Source: Ganoderma boninense
Taxonomy: Eukaryota; Basidiomycota; Agaricomycetes; Polyporales; Polyporaceae
Reading direction: 5' to 3'
DNA length: 64,000 nucleotides
Assembly (NCBI GenBank): GCA_002900995.3
Contig: CM035309.1
Coordinates: forward strand, 3,044,389-3,108,388
The notes beneath the pieces are model-generated. The model was not told where the DNA came from, did not search any database, and saw only the letters and a program-made list of their open reading frames with translations. Every line of letters begins with the position of its first letter. Within the stretch, counting starts at the first letter, position 1. Below are positions 37,539 through 48,078 of this stretch, piece by piece. The position numbers and the translations under genes are program-made.

Positions 37539-37545
37539 CTCCAAG
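37074..37545 (-). repeat. Inverted-repeat arm, right (472 bp)
   Basis: Reverse complement of 31938-32409, equal length with no insertion or deletion. The absence of differences contrasts with the homopolymer-length differences that pepper the direct duplication elsewhere in the window. Confidence 0.95.
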
Positions 37546-37719
37546 GGCTGTCTGCCAGAATCCAAGTTTCCATCCGGCTTGCTGGGACGAGGGCGGGTGG
37601 ATGGTCGATTGATTTCATGATCATTCAACCCAATTCCATCAACAGTGTGCGATTTCCCTCGGCCTGTAAAGCAGCCGAAGTGGAATATCGGACCTTCAAG
37701 GACTACGCAGCGGTGTCCT

Positions 37720-40700
37720 CCAAAAGCTCAGCGGCTTCCGACAATAGGCTTCGCACTGAGATTCGCAAGTCCGTCCGACTGAACTAGCCTAGTCAGAGAC
37801 GCCCGCTAACGTCCGCCCCACGGAAATTATGTGGCATGTGGTGTCGATTCGTGGTGTCGATGCGTGGTGTCGGAGCATCTGGAACCAGTGAGAAGCTGGT
37901 TCGAACCCTCGGGCAAGCCGGCCGCCACAGTTCGGAAGGGAAAGGAAATCGTGACAGGTAACCCGGACATGTTGACAGAGAACCCTGGGCACATTCACAG
38001 GAAGGCTGAGCATGTGGACGGGCGGAGCCGTACACTTTCCATTCGCAGCGCAACGGCGTTAGGGTATCTCTGTCAACGTGCGGACAATTGGTCAAAGGAG
38101 CCGGCAGCTGGAGCACGCTTCTCCCATGAAGTTTCATACGCGATTGCAGACTCCGAACACAGGAGCTCTCTCTCAGATTGGCGCATTGCAAAAGCCCTAT
38201 CAGACGACAGTACTCGGACAGAATGCAAGGAAAGGAAGCTGTTCCAGTCCTTGCATTCTGGTCATGCCGATCCTGACCCTATCGATGGAGTGAGAACAGG
38301 CTGTCGCTGTTCTCGAGGCAGGTGCTTCGCAAACGCCGTCTGTCTGCCTAAGGTATGCAGGCACGAGCTTGTCAAGGCTGTGCCCAGCCAATCCAACCCT
38401 TCCGATCTGTCCATATCTCTTCCGTCACCGCTACCTTGGAATACACGTTTATGCAACGGTGACTTACTTCATGGTGGCTCTGGATATGAATCCATGGCGG
38501 AAACTTTTACGTCATCCTAGCAGGCAGGGTCGACACCGGTGAGCGGAGCATTTACTACGTTGCACCGAAGGAAAGGGACCAACCTGGACACGACGATGTA
38601 ACACCAGATGATCAAGCTGCCGTGTTTAACGTAAATGATCCCAAGCAATCCAGCTGGCTCAACCTCGCGCTCCACATCCACGGTCTCACGGCCGCACAGG
38701 ATACAATATTGGGCTCGAGAAGCTCGAAGTGTGCAGGTACTAGGGGCGGTTGAACGAAGCGCTTTCTGCTCGGCATCGAGCGTCCGAGCTGTCAACCGAC
38801 CCGCGGTTCCCACAACCGATGTGAACGTCTCGGTGCCCGTTCTCGTAACCCTTCCTACGCTTCTATGCTGCACGTCCCTGGCAGGACACCCGGAAAGATG
38901 AGATCTCGGAAAGTGCTCACGATTGTTATACTGACTCCTCGCTCGCAGCCTGTCTACCTCCGCCGGGTCCTGATACATTGCCCAAACCACTCGGCTGTCG
39001 ACCAATCGAGACCAGGTAGTTCCATGAGGCTCATCCACCTTCTGATATCCCTTATCGCCACGAGATGTCGGCATGGGTGCCCCATCCGCTATTACGTCTT
39101 TGAGTTTGCTTCTCATTCACACCGCAGACCCAGTGCAAAGAGGAAGCGGCCTCAACCACAAGCCGAAGATCTCTCTTTTTGGAGTACCAGAACGCTTGGT
39201 TCGAAGCGCAATTCTGTGGATAGCATTGTGGAACGATCCACGCCGGGGCCTAGCTCTCTGGTGTCGGGCGTCAGACTACGGCACTGCAAGTCCTCAGTCC
39301 TCACGAGCCTTTCCCATCTCTACCTCCGGGTTCCAGCTCCCTGCACAGTCCATGCAACCTGGAGGTCTGTCACACGCTTCCCCTTCCACCCACACCGGCC
39401 ATCCCGCTCGTCGACGGCAACATCACGCGTGGGACGGAGTCCCTCGTTAGCCATGGTGGCTGGTCCGTTCAACAGCCACTACCAACGACAGCAGGAACTA
39501 AGAGGGCAGCCAAACGTGAGTTCTACTGGATCTCCACGCTTTCCAATGTTAAAAACGAAATGCCGTTTTAATATCTCTGTCTCAGACGATGGTCGTCGAT
39601 GTCTCTCAGCCCCTCGACGAGGTCCACGCGGCCTGTGAGGTTGACAACACTTGTATTCGTACTGGCCCACTCCACCTTCCTTCCTGGTATCACTACCAGC
39701 GCGAGTCGATAGGGCGGCCGCGCGATGTCATTCCAATCTTCCCCACGACATTACACACTCTGCATACCTCGTATATCTCTATAGCTCGGCTCTCTTCCTC
39801 AGCATTATTGTTGTAGAGAAATGGTTCTCGGAAGGTGTATCGATTCTGTTGCTGCTGCCCAGCGGTCTCACGTCGCCATGGCACTACCGCTCAACTCCGT
39901 GGTCTCATCCCTCCGAGCTCTCGTCCCTCCGAATCTCCTCACCGGTCTATGTCAAGCTAGAGCACTTAACCATCCCGGCCGACGGGCATGACATTGGCCT
40001 CAGCCTCAGCTAAGTGTGGCTCTCAACATGCGTGGTCGGCAATCTCACACGGACCTTCGCGGAACGAGGATGATTGGGGGTTCGGCCGATCAAGGTCATC
40101 CCAGATCTGTATGGCACTGGTCAGGTTGTTTGCTACGTATGTGTTCAAGTTGAGCCACCAACATAGTCCACCCAGTTTGTCACAGGCGGTGAGAGCAAAA
40201 CTGATAGACAAAGGCTAGGAGGTGCTCGCTGCCTACTCGACGGCCACAGTGAGACTGAAAGGTGAGATGATCGTATTTACGATATCCTGCACGCCAATGA
40301 CGTACAATGGGTACACGCTTGGCAGACAGACCGTCGAGGAAGAGTGGTTTTAGGCGATAGCGGAAGCGACTTTGTCAACCCGCTCAGGTAGCATATGCAC
40401 GAGGTGCCCGTAGAGCAGCATTCTTCGGGACTGGAGAAAGTCAGGGACTTATTTGTAGAGTGAATGCCACACATACACTCCTTAGAACAAAGGGAAGCTG
40501 GAATGCCCTCGCATAGGAATGCGTCAAAGGTTGCTCTGCTCGCGAGTCCGCCTTTGAGCAGGAAGCGCTCCAGGGGCTGCAACCTGCTGACATGATCTCC
40601 TGATGACTTGCGAGTTCGGACTTGCTGAAGGCGAGTGTCACCTATGCATTCTCCAATGAGCGCTCGGAAGAGTTTCCTAGCCCTCCGACAACGCTGCCGT

Positions 40701-42621
40701 CGGTCGGTATAAACTACGAAGGAACCTGTTTGAGCGCGTAGGAGTCAATGAATTTGATATTGTAGAGGAAGTGGACGCTGTTAACGAAGTCAAGAATGAC
40801 GAATTTGTGCCGAGTTCTGTACATGAAAGCCTCGAAGTGCTTGTTTATGACGCGAAGAGGCTTTTTGAGGGTCAGGACGAACTTATCAGTGCGCTCCATG
40901 ATCTATGCTTGGGGTGCACAGGCCGTCAGGCGGTAGTAAGTGCTTGGAATATTGTGAGATGGAATCGACTATAAAATGCATAGAAACGGATGAAGGGGTA
41001 TGATACGCACCTGGGTGTCTACCTCGGACCGGGCCTGAAACTTTGTCATCTCGTACATCATCAGGCGGATGTCTGCACAACCCATATTCGGTCACTCTTC
41101 GGTCACTGACATGAGCATCCAGACATAGCATATATGCCGAAATTCGGACGTGAACATGCACGCAAATGCGAGACTGGGAAGCCGAGGCAGCAAGGACGTC
41201 TAATGCAGCACATAAATTATGGAGGTTGACAGTCCACCGTGCCGGAGAATCATTCATTGTGGTCTGCGTGTCTCCTCGTGGGCGTGCAAGTCGTTCATGC
41301 ATCTGAAGGACAAATTGTTGTCAATGATGTGTCAGTGCCGGAGTGTCAAGGAGCCATAGGACAGTATATCCGAAACAGACCGGGACTTGCATCGCGCGTC
41401 AATCGTCAGCGAACGAGCGAGGTAGGTCAGCCTCAGGCTCTGCAGCGCGTCAGCAGTGCCAGGGCCGCCAGATCGTAGCCAAAGCTCCTCCTCATCCAAC
41501 GGCGAGAAGGAAGACCACAGAAAAGCCGCCCGTTATAGTGACGTTTATGGTGGCGTTGGTCGACGTGGGGGAGGCGGGGCTGGAGCAGTGGCGGGGAGAT
41601 GGTGGTGGCGAGAGAGAGAGAGCGAAGAGCGCGTGCTCTTCTCGCGCTGTCAAATAGCGATTCTCGAGCTACGCCTCGTTGTCTGCCTGAAATGAATCAA
41701 TGAAATGAATATTTTTCGTGAGCCCAGTGGTCGATCGCACATTGTCAGGGGAAGACTACGAGGAGTTCAATATGGTTACCTTTTTTGGTCATGTCATCTA
41801 CCTGACATAAGTAAGGCTCCCCCGTCACTGGAGCAATCTTCGCGGAGACTGAACGAATCGGCGAAGGCCGAGCGCTTCCTCGATTATCCACGGCCCGGAA
41901 TGCCGAACGATTTCCACATTCCACAGTATTTTTACTGATGCCCGCCAAGGTGTCATCTACGTAGAGAGAACGAGTCGAACAACTGACTCTTATAATAGCG
42001 TTTCGAGGGAGGCGTTCGTTCATCTGGATGAAACGAATCTTCTGCGCCCATCCGCATGACCGTCTGCTTCGGGGTCGGGGCTAGTTATGCCAGAAGAGCT
42101 CGTGTAACTTCCAGTGGATGCTCGTGCTGTTCGCCTTGGAATGAAGGGGATTGGTAAAGTGACCGATTGAATAGGACCCACCCTTTCGCTGACCAGGATG
42201 CCGATACTGGGAATTGGGCAATGGAAAGGTCATGCCATCATGTCCCTTGGAACAGTGTAGTCTATGATGCTAATTATCGGATGAGGCGTGCAGGGTATGC
42301 GAGGGGTACCGTTCCCGTCGGACAAGAGAGAATGGTCCGAAGGGACGGCATTCGCAAGCTGACTGAGTGACAGGAGCGCTTCGGGCACAGAGCGCCCTCG
42401 CCCCAGCTCGCATGATCTTGGGACAGCCCACGGTCTTCCTCTCCCGTGAAGTTGATGTGATGGCCCTGCAAGGACATTGATGCCTGTGACCGCATGGGAG
42501 CATCAATATCATCGACTCCGCTACTCGGCACCGCTGAGATAACGGCCTCCTCAGGAACTTCTCCTTCTATGCCTTCATATTTATATTTCCTTCTTCGCCA
42601 AGCTGGTGACTTCAAATTCTA
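37720..42621. other. Gene-poor stretch with unassigned fragments
   Basis: About 4.9 kb. Longest frames: 37831-38520 plus (229 codons), 38517-39116 minus (199 codons), 38865-39638 plus (257 codons); the latter two overlap and none has a motif. A short triple repeat of GTGGTGTCGA lies near 37837-37874. At 40688-40976 the plus strand has a start-less protein-like frame, LFERVGVNEFDIVEEVDAVN then HESLEVLVYDAKRLFEGQDE, preceded in another frame by LPSVGINYEGTC; it may be the remnant of a real gene. The rest shows nothing I can support. Confidence 0.45.
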
Positions 42622-43069
42622 CTAGCGCGGGTGTGGCAGTAACTGCGGTCCATCGATCCAAGGGAAGTCGCTTGGGCGCAGTGTCACCTTTCTAGAACCC
42701 TCAGGGTCGTACGCACTAACAGTAAAATACTAACCAAATCAAGGAGGCATGATGACAGCGTAAAACCGGTCGAACTGTTGTGCATGCATCTTCCGTTTAC
42801 CGTCAGCAGCAAGATCGCAATGAACCAAGCAACCCGCAACGGCTGCAATAATCAACCATGACAGCGATCCGTTTACATTGGCGCCCACATATCCGTGAAC
42901 CAGGTTCGATGAGAAGGCCTGGAAGGTTGTTTCGTTTGGGTGGACTTGCCTGGAAGTCGAACAGGTATAATCATCAATGGAAGCTAACCTTCCGTGGAAT
43001 AGGCCGGTATCCCGTGTGCCCATCAAGGTCCTGCTCCTCACCGTCTGAAGAGGTATACACATTTTTCCG
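42622..43069 (-). CDS. Protein with one membrane segment, 3' part of a gene (partial model)
   Basis: Three exons, 42989-43069, 42767-42918 and 42622-42715, join in phase into at least 108 aa. Introns are 70 and 51 nt; the second donor, GTTTTA, is weak. The product reads TSSDGEEQDLDGHTGYRPIP, then NLVHGYVGANVNGSLSWLII running into a hydrophobic stretch AAVAGCLVHC that could be a single membrane helix, then YDPEGSRKVTLRPSDFPWID and a stop. The first exon begins at an acceptor (TATAG), so the start lies in an upstream exon I could not define. Family unknown. It is head to head with TUP1 and probably shares its promoter region. Confidence 0.45.
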
Positions 43070-43333
43070 CTATATCTCGAGCGTGAATGCGTTGGCGCAG
43101 TTCAGTGAGTGACCCGCGTGCTTTATCTTCAATCCCACTCCACCCAGCTTTCAATTCAAGGTAGCATATTTCCTAATCTGCGTGTGCAAACTTGGACGAA
43201 AATATGGCAATCATGAAAGCTCAACCGCAGCATCCCGAAGATAGAGACGACGGACAGTTAGCAAGGGCGAGGCTGGTCTTAAGAGGCGACTGCCCTATGG
43301 GCGCTTTCTGCTGAATCCTTCGAGCATCCCCTG
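43070..43333. promoter_or_regulatory. Candidate bidirectional promoter between TUP1 and the membrane-segment gene
   Basis: Only 264 bp separate the first identified exon of the minus-strand gene from the TUP1 start codon. At least one further upstream exon of the minus gene must fit here or overlap the TUP1 leader. No clear TATA box is present. Confidence 0.35.
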
Positions 43334-45780
43334 ATGTCTTCCACTGACAACGATGTACGCGACTCTTTTACCTCCCCTTTGCCACTATTCAATTTTATCA
43401 TCAAACAGCAACGACGTCAGGACTTACCCATCGAACTCCGGGAGGATCCAGGTGCTTTCCTGACCAGAATCGACCGGTATCTCCGCGAGATTCGAGCTGA
43501 ATGCACAAATCTACAAGTTACCTGCACACAACTTCGCGGAGAACGAGATACATACGAGCAACAAAGTTAGTTTCTTACTGTTTTTGTATTATCTCCTGTC
43601 CGACGCCACTATCCTCTTTCGCAGTACGACTACAGGTTCAGGAACTCGACAGGGTTAGAGAAGCTTGTCGAGACCTGGAATCGCATTACTGCTCCATTCG
43701 CGAACGTCACGAGTCAGAAATCCGCCATCTCAACGAAATGCTCAACCATTTTCGGCGCTCCAATGCTCAAGAAGCTGAACCTTTGGGAATTGTTTCGCTC
43801 ACAAGTACTTCCCACTGACCCAGTGTCCATGAGAGAGAGCACCTCGTTGACCCCGCTTTTTTTCCAAGACCGTAACATAGACCGAGAAAGAGACGCTCGG
43901 GATCGTGGTCCACACCGCTTGGACCGTAATTCTGACGGTGTCATGTCCGACTCCTGCTCTCGCTACGATGTTGGCGCACTTGCGGCTAGTACTTCGCCTA
44001 GTCAAAATCTTGCTGGTGAGAATGCCGGTCCTTCCTCGCTTCTGATTTTGGCCTATTGATCTTCGCTGTGTTCAGATACTGTCAGCGGCAGAAGGTCTCG
44101 CAAGGTAGTCTCTACCCGTCACAGTCGCGACCCCGGACAACATGGCGTCGGAGGCAAAGAACGTCGAGGGCAGTCGACGCCCCTCCTCTCGCCTCCCATC
44201 GTATCTATTACCGCTGTTACGACGACTGCGAACCTCAACATGCTTCCCCAGGATGTAACGCCTGATTTGATGATTGAAGGCGCTGATTCGTCCGGCACCT
44301 TCCGACCATCGTCTTTTCGACCTCAAGGGGCGGGCGAGCCGGAGAAGGGGGGTTTGAACATCCAGTTGTTGCACACTTTTCCGCATACAAGGTGAGTCTG
44401 ATCAATGGAAACTTCGATTATTTCCTCATCGCTCCTCATTGCTCCGGCGCAGCACCGTCTGCTGTGTCCGTTTCTCGCGGGATGCAAGATATCTCGCGAT
44501 AGGCTGCCAAAGAAATTCTTATATCTATGCAACAGAAACCGGGAAGGAAGTTTGGTCTGTAGTTCGAATGCAATTCGTATGCGCGCTGCGAGCTAATACT
44601 AGTGGTAGCGTTTTAAGACACACGCTAGCGGAGCTGAGGGGTCCCAATGACCTGCACATCCGTAGCGTCTGCTTCAGCTTTGACGGACATTACCTTGCGA
44701 CAGGTGCGGAAGACATGGAGATCAAGGTAGTTCATATGAATTCTATCTCGCATTCGCGTTCGTGACTATTTATCAACGCTGGCACAGGTCTGGGACATTC
44801 GGACCCAGCAGGTGCACAAGACCTTTCTCGGCCACGACCAACACGTCTACGGGGTCGACTTCTCCCCTAATGATCGCATACTCGCATCGGGCTCGGGAGA
44901 TTGCACTGTGAGGCTGTGGGATGTCTACGGAGATACCAGTGAGGCATACAAGATCCGTGAGTATCTCTTTTGGCAGTCTATTCTCCCTTCTTGAACTAAA
45001 CTCACGCCCCACAACTCCTTGAAATGCGTCTACAGTCTCAGCCTCTGAATCGGACACCGCAGACGGTGGAGTGACCTCTGTTTGCATCTCTCCTGATGGG
45101 AGCTTTGTTGTCGCTGGTACTCTCGCCGGAGTCGTCCGAATCTGGGATATCCAAACTGGAGACTCCATCGAGGTTCTCCGGGGTCATGTTGACTCTGTTT
45201 ATTCTGTATCGTTTTTCCCTGACGGCATAGGAATAGTCTCCGGGTCCCTGGACAAAACGCTCAAGTATTGGGACATTGAAACGATCTTACCTGCGCGTAA
45301 GAGTGCGGTCCACGAAGGGAAGACCCGACGAGGTGCTGGAGATGAGTTTGGAGACGAGGCCAGTCGATGCACAATGACCTTGGAAGGACATAAGGACTAC
45401 GTACTTTCCGTCGCGGTGTCTCAGGATGGAAAATGGGTTGCTTCTGGATCCAAGGACAAGGTTGTGCGGGTTTGGGATGCGGAAACAGGCTTGTCAGTGT
45501 GCCAGCTTGAAGGCCATGCGAACTCAGGCGAGTCGCTTCTTTTTTTCTGCGTCCAGTTTCTTATTGTGGTCTATAATTTTCGCAGTGATCTCGGTGAACT
45601 TCAGCCCGGTGGGGAACATTCTCGCTTCAGGCTCCGGTGACCATACGGTACGAATCTGTACGTTCTGATCTACTCAAGGGCTTGTCATCATGCCGCGATC
45701 ACTGAGCAGAATGTCTCTTGTCAGGGGAGTATGGTGACTGTCGTGCATGGGGTCTAGATGACGATTGCATGCCTTCCTGA
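43334..45780 (+). CDS. TUP1: Tup1-type general transcriptional co-repressor
   Basis: Ten exons (43334-43565, 43625-43804, 43869-44015, 44076-44391, 44453-44554, 44609-44726, 44788-44956, 45036-45527, 45586-45657, 45725-45780) join in phase into 627 aa. Tup1 tetramerises, binds the TPR protein Ssn6/Cyc8 and is recruited by DNA-bound repressors to silence genes. Residues about 40-135 form the Tup1-type N-terminal helical region (YLREIRAECTNLQV to QVQELDRVREACRDLESHYC). A low-complexity linker follows, then seven WD40 blades from about residue 288 to 615, including HIRSVCFSFDGHYLATGAED, FSPNDRILASGSGDCTVRLW, SVCISPDGSFVVAGTLAG, GSLDKTLKYWDI, SQDGKWVASGSKDKVVRVWD and FSPVGNILASGSGDHTVRIW. The intron after residue 585 needs a GC donor (CAG then GCGAGT); with it all exons keep phase. 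The extra tail after the last blade (DCRAWGLDDDCMPS) depends on the final intron. Confidence 0.93.
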
Positions 45781-46865
45781 GTCTTCTCATCTACCGCTGA
45801 TCTTCTATGACCTATCTGTCTTCCCATGCTCCTGTGTCGTACGATACATTTTTGTCGAAAACGAAATCTACCTCTTTTGTCTAGGATTACCTCCTCTCAA
45901 GAATATCATGGTGCTATTAACCTGAAAGCGACTCTTCCGAGTCAATAATATGGTTGATGGATTCTAAGCGTCCCTCCAGCAAACTAGATGCGGCTCCATC
46001 TTTGTGCCCCCAGGTGATAATTTATTGACGTGCAGCTGCGCTGATATAGTGGTGCATCTCAATCCGTGACGCCTTTTCTTGCCTCGAGTACATTAGATGA
46101 GCTTCCCCCATGACCTGCGAAAGCATTGCGTCTACCCGTACTGTCCTAGTGTACTTGTGTTCCGGTTGGAGTGCTAGCACGATCGTGTCTGCACGGCCAC
46201 ACTAGCGTGCTCGAACGGCGTCGATCTAAATCTCAGAGCTGCGCGCCCGCGAGCCGGTCAAATCTCTCCTTCTATCTGTACAGGTCTAATGACCATCGTC
46301 GTAGGCTTAATGCCATTTGTCGGAGAAGCTTCACACTTGAGGTTCAGTGTTTGCGACCCCCCTTTTACGTCTATATTACTCCAGCTTTCGCGACTTCTCC
46401 GATGCGACCTGCTGCATGTGGGGTTTTATCCCCGGTGTAGTATTGCATGGAGGATTATGCACAACATCACACCCCGTCAAGTGTGTGATTGGATCACAGA
46501 CGATCGATCTGGGTGGTCGCACCCCTGCAGAAGCACCGCTCTGATAGAAACGACTTGGGAATACATAGGAGAGGAGAAAGCACCGAGATGGAGCTACGGA
46601 GCAGGTACATGACAAGAAATACGCTCATAAAAATATACTGCGAGAGAAGTGAGAGTAGACCCATGGGGTCCCGCTAAGTATGTCGCCTCAGCTGCGCAAG
46701 TTCTTGAAAGTGAGCCACCAATAAAACAACATACGGGGCTAAAATGCTCACTCCGACGATGATAGAAATGACTGTTTGGTACATGATGTTAACCGATTTC
46801 AGTTGCGCTATCCACAACGGTTAGCTAATATTAAGCAGTTGATTGTGGAGGATCGTTACATACCT
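45781..46865. other. No recognisable gene
   Basis: About 1.1 kb between the convergent TUP1 and CCHC-finger genes. It should hold both 3' untranslated regions. Short frames at 46171-46440 and 46289-46612 show no motif. Confidence 0.5.
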
Positions 46866-48078
46866 TCATAAGTACGCTAAGCCTGTCCAAGCCGTGATCG
46901 CACCTATGGCAGCAGCAGAACTAACGCGTAGCCAGCTGACGTTCACCCTGACGCTCATCTTGGCAACATCTGCAGCAAGAGCCTCGAGGGTTCCCGAGTT
47001 TCTCGCGACGATATAGGCGACCTCTCCCGACTGAGCTTCAGTAAGGTTGACTGTCCGAGACTTCAATCCCTGTGCTGCAATAGTTGCATCCACGCGCTCT
47101 ATGTCCTCTGAAGAGAGGATAAAACAGTGGGCTTCACCGTAGGATGTCGGGTTGGCAGGTAGAGGCAGGTCAATGGTGGCAGCAGCCTGACCACGCCCCT
47201 CGTTAAGCGATAGCTCCCCAATCGCAGCTTCAAGGGATGCGTTCACGAGCTTTTGACAACGAGACTTCGAATGTCCCTTCATGGGTTCACGACACTTGGT
47301 GCAGCAAGGGGCCTTGCGGCCGGAGGCAAGCTCGCTCCGACCCCCGGCTGAAGCGGGAACCGATGCCGAGGCGGAATTAAATTGGAGAGGGTTGCTTGGA
47401 TCGCCAACGTCGGGCTTTCTCTTCGCCTCGAGTCGTGCTAGGTGGAATCCTATGTCAGGGCTGGGCTGTAAACAGGTACGAATTGTGCCTCACGAGATGA
47501 TCGTCTTTCCGCCCATTCGAGACCCAACCTGCGCAGCTTCAAGGTGTCTCCTTTGGTCATGATGAAAACCAACGCGTGAGCGAGTGTCTCTACTCTCCGT
47601 AAAGGAATATAACTGGTCTGATGATTTCCGAGTAAAGGGAATATGTCGTGCCTAGAGAGTCAATTTGTTAGAAAGCCCTTATGTAACCGAGGAAACCGAA
47701 CAAAAGGTTCATACTGGTAGTCCGTCGTAATGGTCTTCTGGCCAGTCTCGGGACGCAGGAACACATACAGCTTTCGACGAACACCATTGAGGATAGGATG
47801 GTTGTTGAGCTTCAGTAACTGTTCGTCTGTCCATTCTTCTTCAATGCCAGGTATATTCCAGGATTCGAAGGCGGAGGAGACCGTGGATACTACTTCGGTA
47901 GCGTGTCGTTCATCCTGGCAAATGAAAACGATGGGCATACAGTCACAATACTGGCGCCTTATCACTGTTCTGCAGTGCGAGTTACTAATGAATTCCAGTG
48001 GTTACAATTAAGCAACCTTGTTACTCACCCGTCTGGAGATTGCACTGGCAACTGGACGAAGATTCGACGGGAGGACAT
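46866..48078 (-). CDS. CCHC-finger protein with C-terminal membrane anchor, one frame break
   Basis: Exons 48029-48078 and 47715-47969 join a long third exon 47651-46866 in phase, starting MSSRRIFVQLPVQSPDG. The N-terminal half includes CMPIVFICQDERHATEVV, SAFESWNIPGIEEEWTDEQL and GVRRKLYVFLRPETGQKTIT. Around 47475 the frame must change by one base: upstream it reads LEWAERRSSREAQF and downstream PSPDIGFHLARLEAKRKPDV. One missing base would give about 363 aa; an unusual 104-nt intron (donor GTTTTC) is the alternative. Further on, CTKCREPMKGHSKSRC has spacing C-x2-C-x6-H-x4-C, like a zinc knuckle. The last 19 residues, SSAAAIGAITAWTGLAYL, could form a C-terminal membrane anchor. I do not recognise the family. 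Confidence 0.65.

Noticed and set aside
31938..37545. Inverted arms as long terminal repeats or transposon ends
   Set aside because: Arms are inverted rather than direct, have no matching short terminal motif or target duplication, and contain a spliced reading frame instead.
37831..38520. 229-codon plus-strand open frame
   Set aside because: Starts in a short tandem repeat, is rich in Ser/Arg with no hydrophobic core, and matches nothing recognisable.
40688..40740. LPSVGINYEGTC resembling the start of a metacaspase domain
   Set aside because: No catalytic His or Cys motifs follow and the frame ends at once; too short to support.
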